Assembly: GCA_016710635.1 (NCBI GenBank)
Contig: JADJVL010000034.1
Coordinates: forward strand, 1-7,315
Direction: 5' to 3'
DNA: 7,315 nucleotides
Origin: Holophagaceae bacterium
GTDB taxonomy: Bacteria; Acidobacteriota; Holophagae; Holophagales; Holophagaceae
The position numbers and the translations under genes are program-made. Below, one piece after another: positions 6,397 through 7,315 of the stretch (positions are counted from its first letter, which is position 1; every line of letters begins with the position of its first letter). The notes below the pieces were generated by a model. It saw nothing but the letters and a program-made list of their open reading frames with translations. It was not told where the DNA came from and ran no database searches.

Positions 6397-7315
6397 CTAC
6401 CGCAGCTTCAGCGAAGCCAGCGCCAGCACGGGCAGATGGCCGTGATCCAGAGGCGTATGACCACCTTCGTCTCCCGCCAGCCCGCCCAGTTCCATGTGGT
6501 GGTGGAAGGGCGCCATGCGGAAGATGCGCTTGCCGTCCCGGAGCTTGTAGCTGCCGATCTGGAGGATGACGCTGATGGCCTCGATGACGAAGAGGCCGCC
6601 GGCGATGGCCAGGAGCAGCTCCTGCTTGATCATGCAGGCGACGGTGCCCAGCGCGCCGCCCAGGGCCAGGCTGCCGGTGTCGCCCATGAAGACTTCCGCT
6701 TGGTGGGCGTTGAACCAGAGAAACCCGAATATGCGCCCACCATGGCGGCGATGAAGACCGACAGTTCCGCGGCGCCGGGCACGCAGGGGACGACGAGGTA
6801 GTTCGCGATCTTGATGTTGCCCGCCACGTAGGCCAGCACGGCGGAGGTCGGGGACACGATGAGGGGTGCCCCCGGCGGCCAGGCCGTCGAGGCCGTCGAC
6901 GAGGTTCACCGCGTTGCTGGTGCCCTTCATGACGAAGGCGATCCAGGGATGAGGAAGATGCCCACGTCCGGCACGAAGTTCTTGAAGAAGAGGCACCGAG
7001 AGGCTGGCTGGTGGTGCTGCCCCGAAAGCCGAAGTCAGGATGAGGAAGCCCACCACCACCGAGATCGCCGTGAGGGCCGCCATCTTCTGCCAGGTGCTCC
7101 AGGCCCAGGTTCTGCTTCTTGAGGAGCTTCTTCGCATCGTCCAGAAGGCGCCCGACGCCGAAGCCGATGAGCGAGATGAGACCACCCAGATGGTGCCCGC
7201 CTTCAGGTCACACCACAGCAGGGTGGAAAGGGTGATCACCAGGACGATGAGGAGGCCGCCCATGGTGGGCGTGCCCCATAGCCTCCCTGGCGGTGGTGCT
7301 GCGGCCCTTCCTCGC
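6397..7315 (-). CDS. mraY: Phospho-MurNAc-pentapeptide transferase MraY, 5' end beyond window
   Basis: MraY is a multi-pass inner-membrane enzyme that transfers phospho-MurNAc-pentapeptide from UDP to undecaprenyl phosphate, making lipid I. Near the right edge the minus strand reads REAMGTPTMGGLLIVLVI after removal of one G. Then come LLDDAKKLLKKQNL (DDxxK at 7127-7141, Mg and substrate site), GTSNAVNLVDGLDGLAAG (NLVDGLDGLA at 6877-6906), and WFNAHQAEVFMGDTGSLAL (Asp at 6679-6681). The cytoplasmic loop has KRIFRMAPFHHHMELGG (three His at 6496-6504). In a neighbouring frame WRETKVVIRLWI follows, then LALASLKLR and the stop at 6397. Several membrane helices lie between the motifs. Frame slips occur near 7260-7280, 7100-7180, 6930-7020, 6840-6870, 6730 and 6465. 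The first 60 or so residues are off the edge. Confidence 0.93.
   Translation of the reverse strand, partial: RGRAAAPPPGRLWGTPTMGGLLIVLVITLSTLLWCDLKAGTIWVVSSRSSASASGAFWTMRRSSSRSRTWAWSTWQKMAALTAISVVVGFLILTSAFGAAPPASLSVPLLQELRAGRGHLPHPWIAFVMKGTSNAVNLVDGLDGLAAGGTPHRVPDLRRAGLRGGQHQDRELPRRPLRARRRGTVGLHRRHGGRIFGFLWFNAHQAEVFMGDTGSLALGGALGTVACMIKQELLLAIAGGLFVIEAISVILQIGSYKLRDGKRIFRMAPFHHHMELGGLAGDEGGHTPLDHGHLPVLALASLKLR

Noticed and set aside
1..7315. Mobile elements, CRISPR arrays, tRNA/rRNA genes or a novel defence or biosynthetic system
   Set aside because: I found no spaced repeats, terminal inverted repeats, transposase or integrase motifs or tRNA-like folds. Nearly all DNA is accounted for by seven housekeeping-type genes.
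317..7315. Genuine genome decay (a run of pseudogenes)
   Set aside because: Essential genes such as mraY and nadK are broken as often as the rest, and active-site residues are intact, which points to sequence error.

Overview
This is a GC-rich bacterial chromosomal window carrying ordinary housekeeping genes. I see no mobile element, CRISPR array, RNA gene or defence locus. The main technical fact is that almost every gene is broken by single-base insertions and deletions, so each protein is spread over two or three reading frames. When frames are joined at the breaks, the conserved motifs of known families return in the right order and at normal spacing. This fits uncorrected long-read or low-coverage assembly errors much better than seven independent pseudogenes. 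All gene boundaries below are therefore outer limits of a reconstructed gene, not clean open frames.

Layout, left to right. Positions 1-183 (minus) hold the N-terminus of a membrane acyltransferase of the acyltransferase_3/OpgC type, cut by the window edge. A 133-base gap with short direct repeats follows. An adenosine deaminase family gene lies at 317-1391 (minus), and a class A penicillin-binding protein (PBP1A type) with a repetitive Lys/Pro/Ala/Glu tail at 1426-4086 (minus). These three genes point the same way, with a 34-base gap between the PBP and the deaminase. An 87-base divergent spacer separates the PBP from an NAD kinase gene at 4174-5035 (plus). NAD kinase converges on truB (5057-5964, minus), which follows rbfA (about 5965-6369, minus) and mraY (6397 to beyond the right edge, minus).

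Functionally, mraY makes lipid I, the first membrane-bound peptidoglycan precursor. The PBP later polymerises and cross-links the finished precursor. RbfA matures the 30S ribosomal subunit and TruB makes pseudouridine 55 in tRNA. NAD kinase supplies NADP, and the deaminase acts on adenosine or a related nucleoside. The joining of a cell-wall gene (mraY) directly to rbfA-truB is the least routine piece of gene order.

The organism is a GC-rich bacterium with a peptidoglycan wall. The overall flavour recalls Acidobacteriota (Holophagae-like) or a deltaproteobacterial-type genome, but that is an impression from memory and nothing here proves it. I did not find a previously undescribed system, and I think it would be misleading to claim one.
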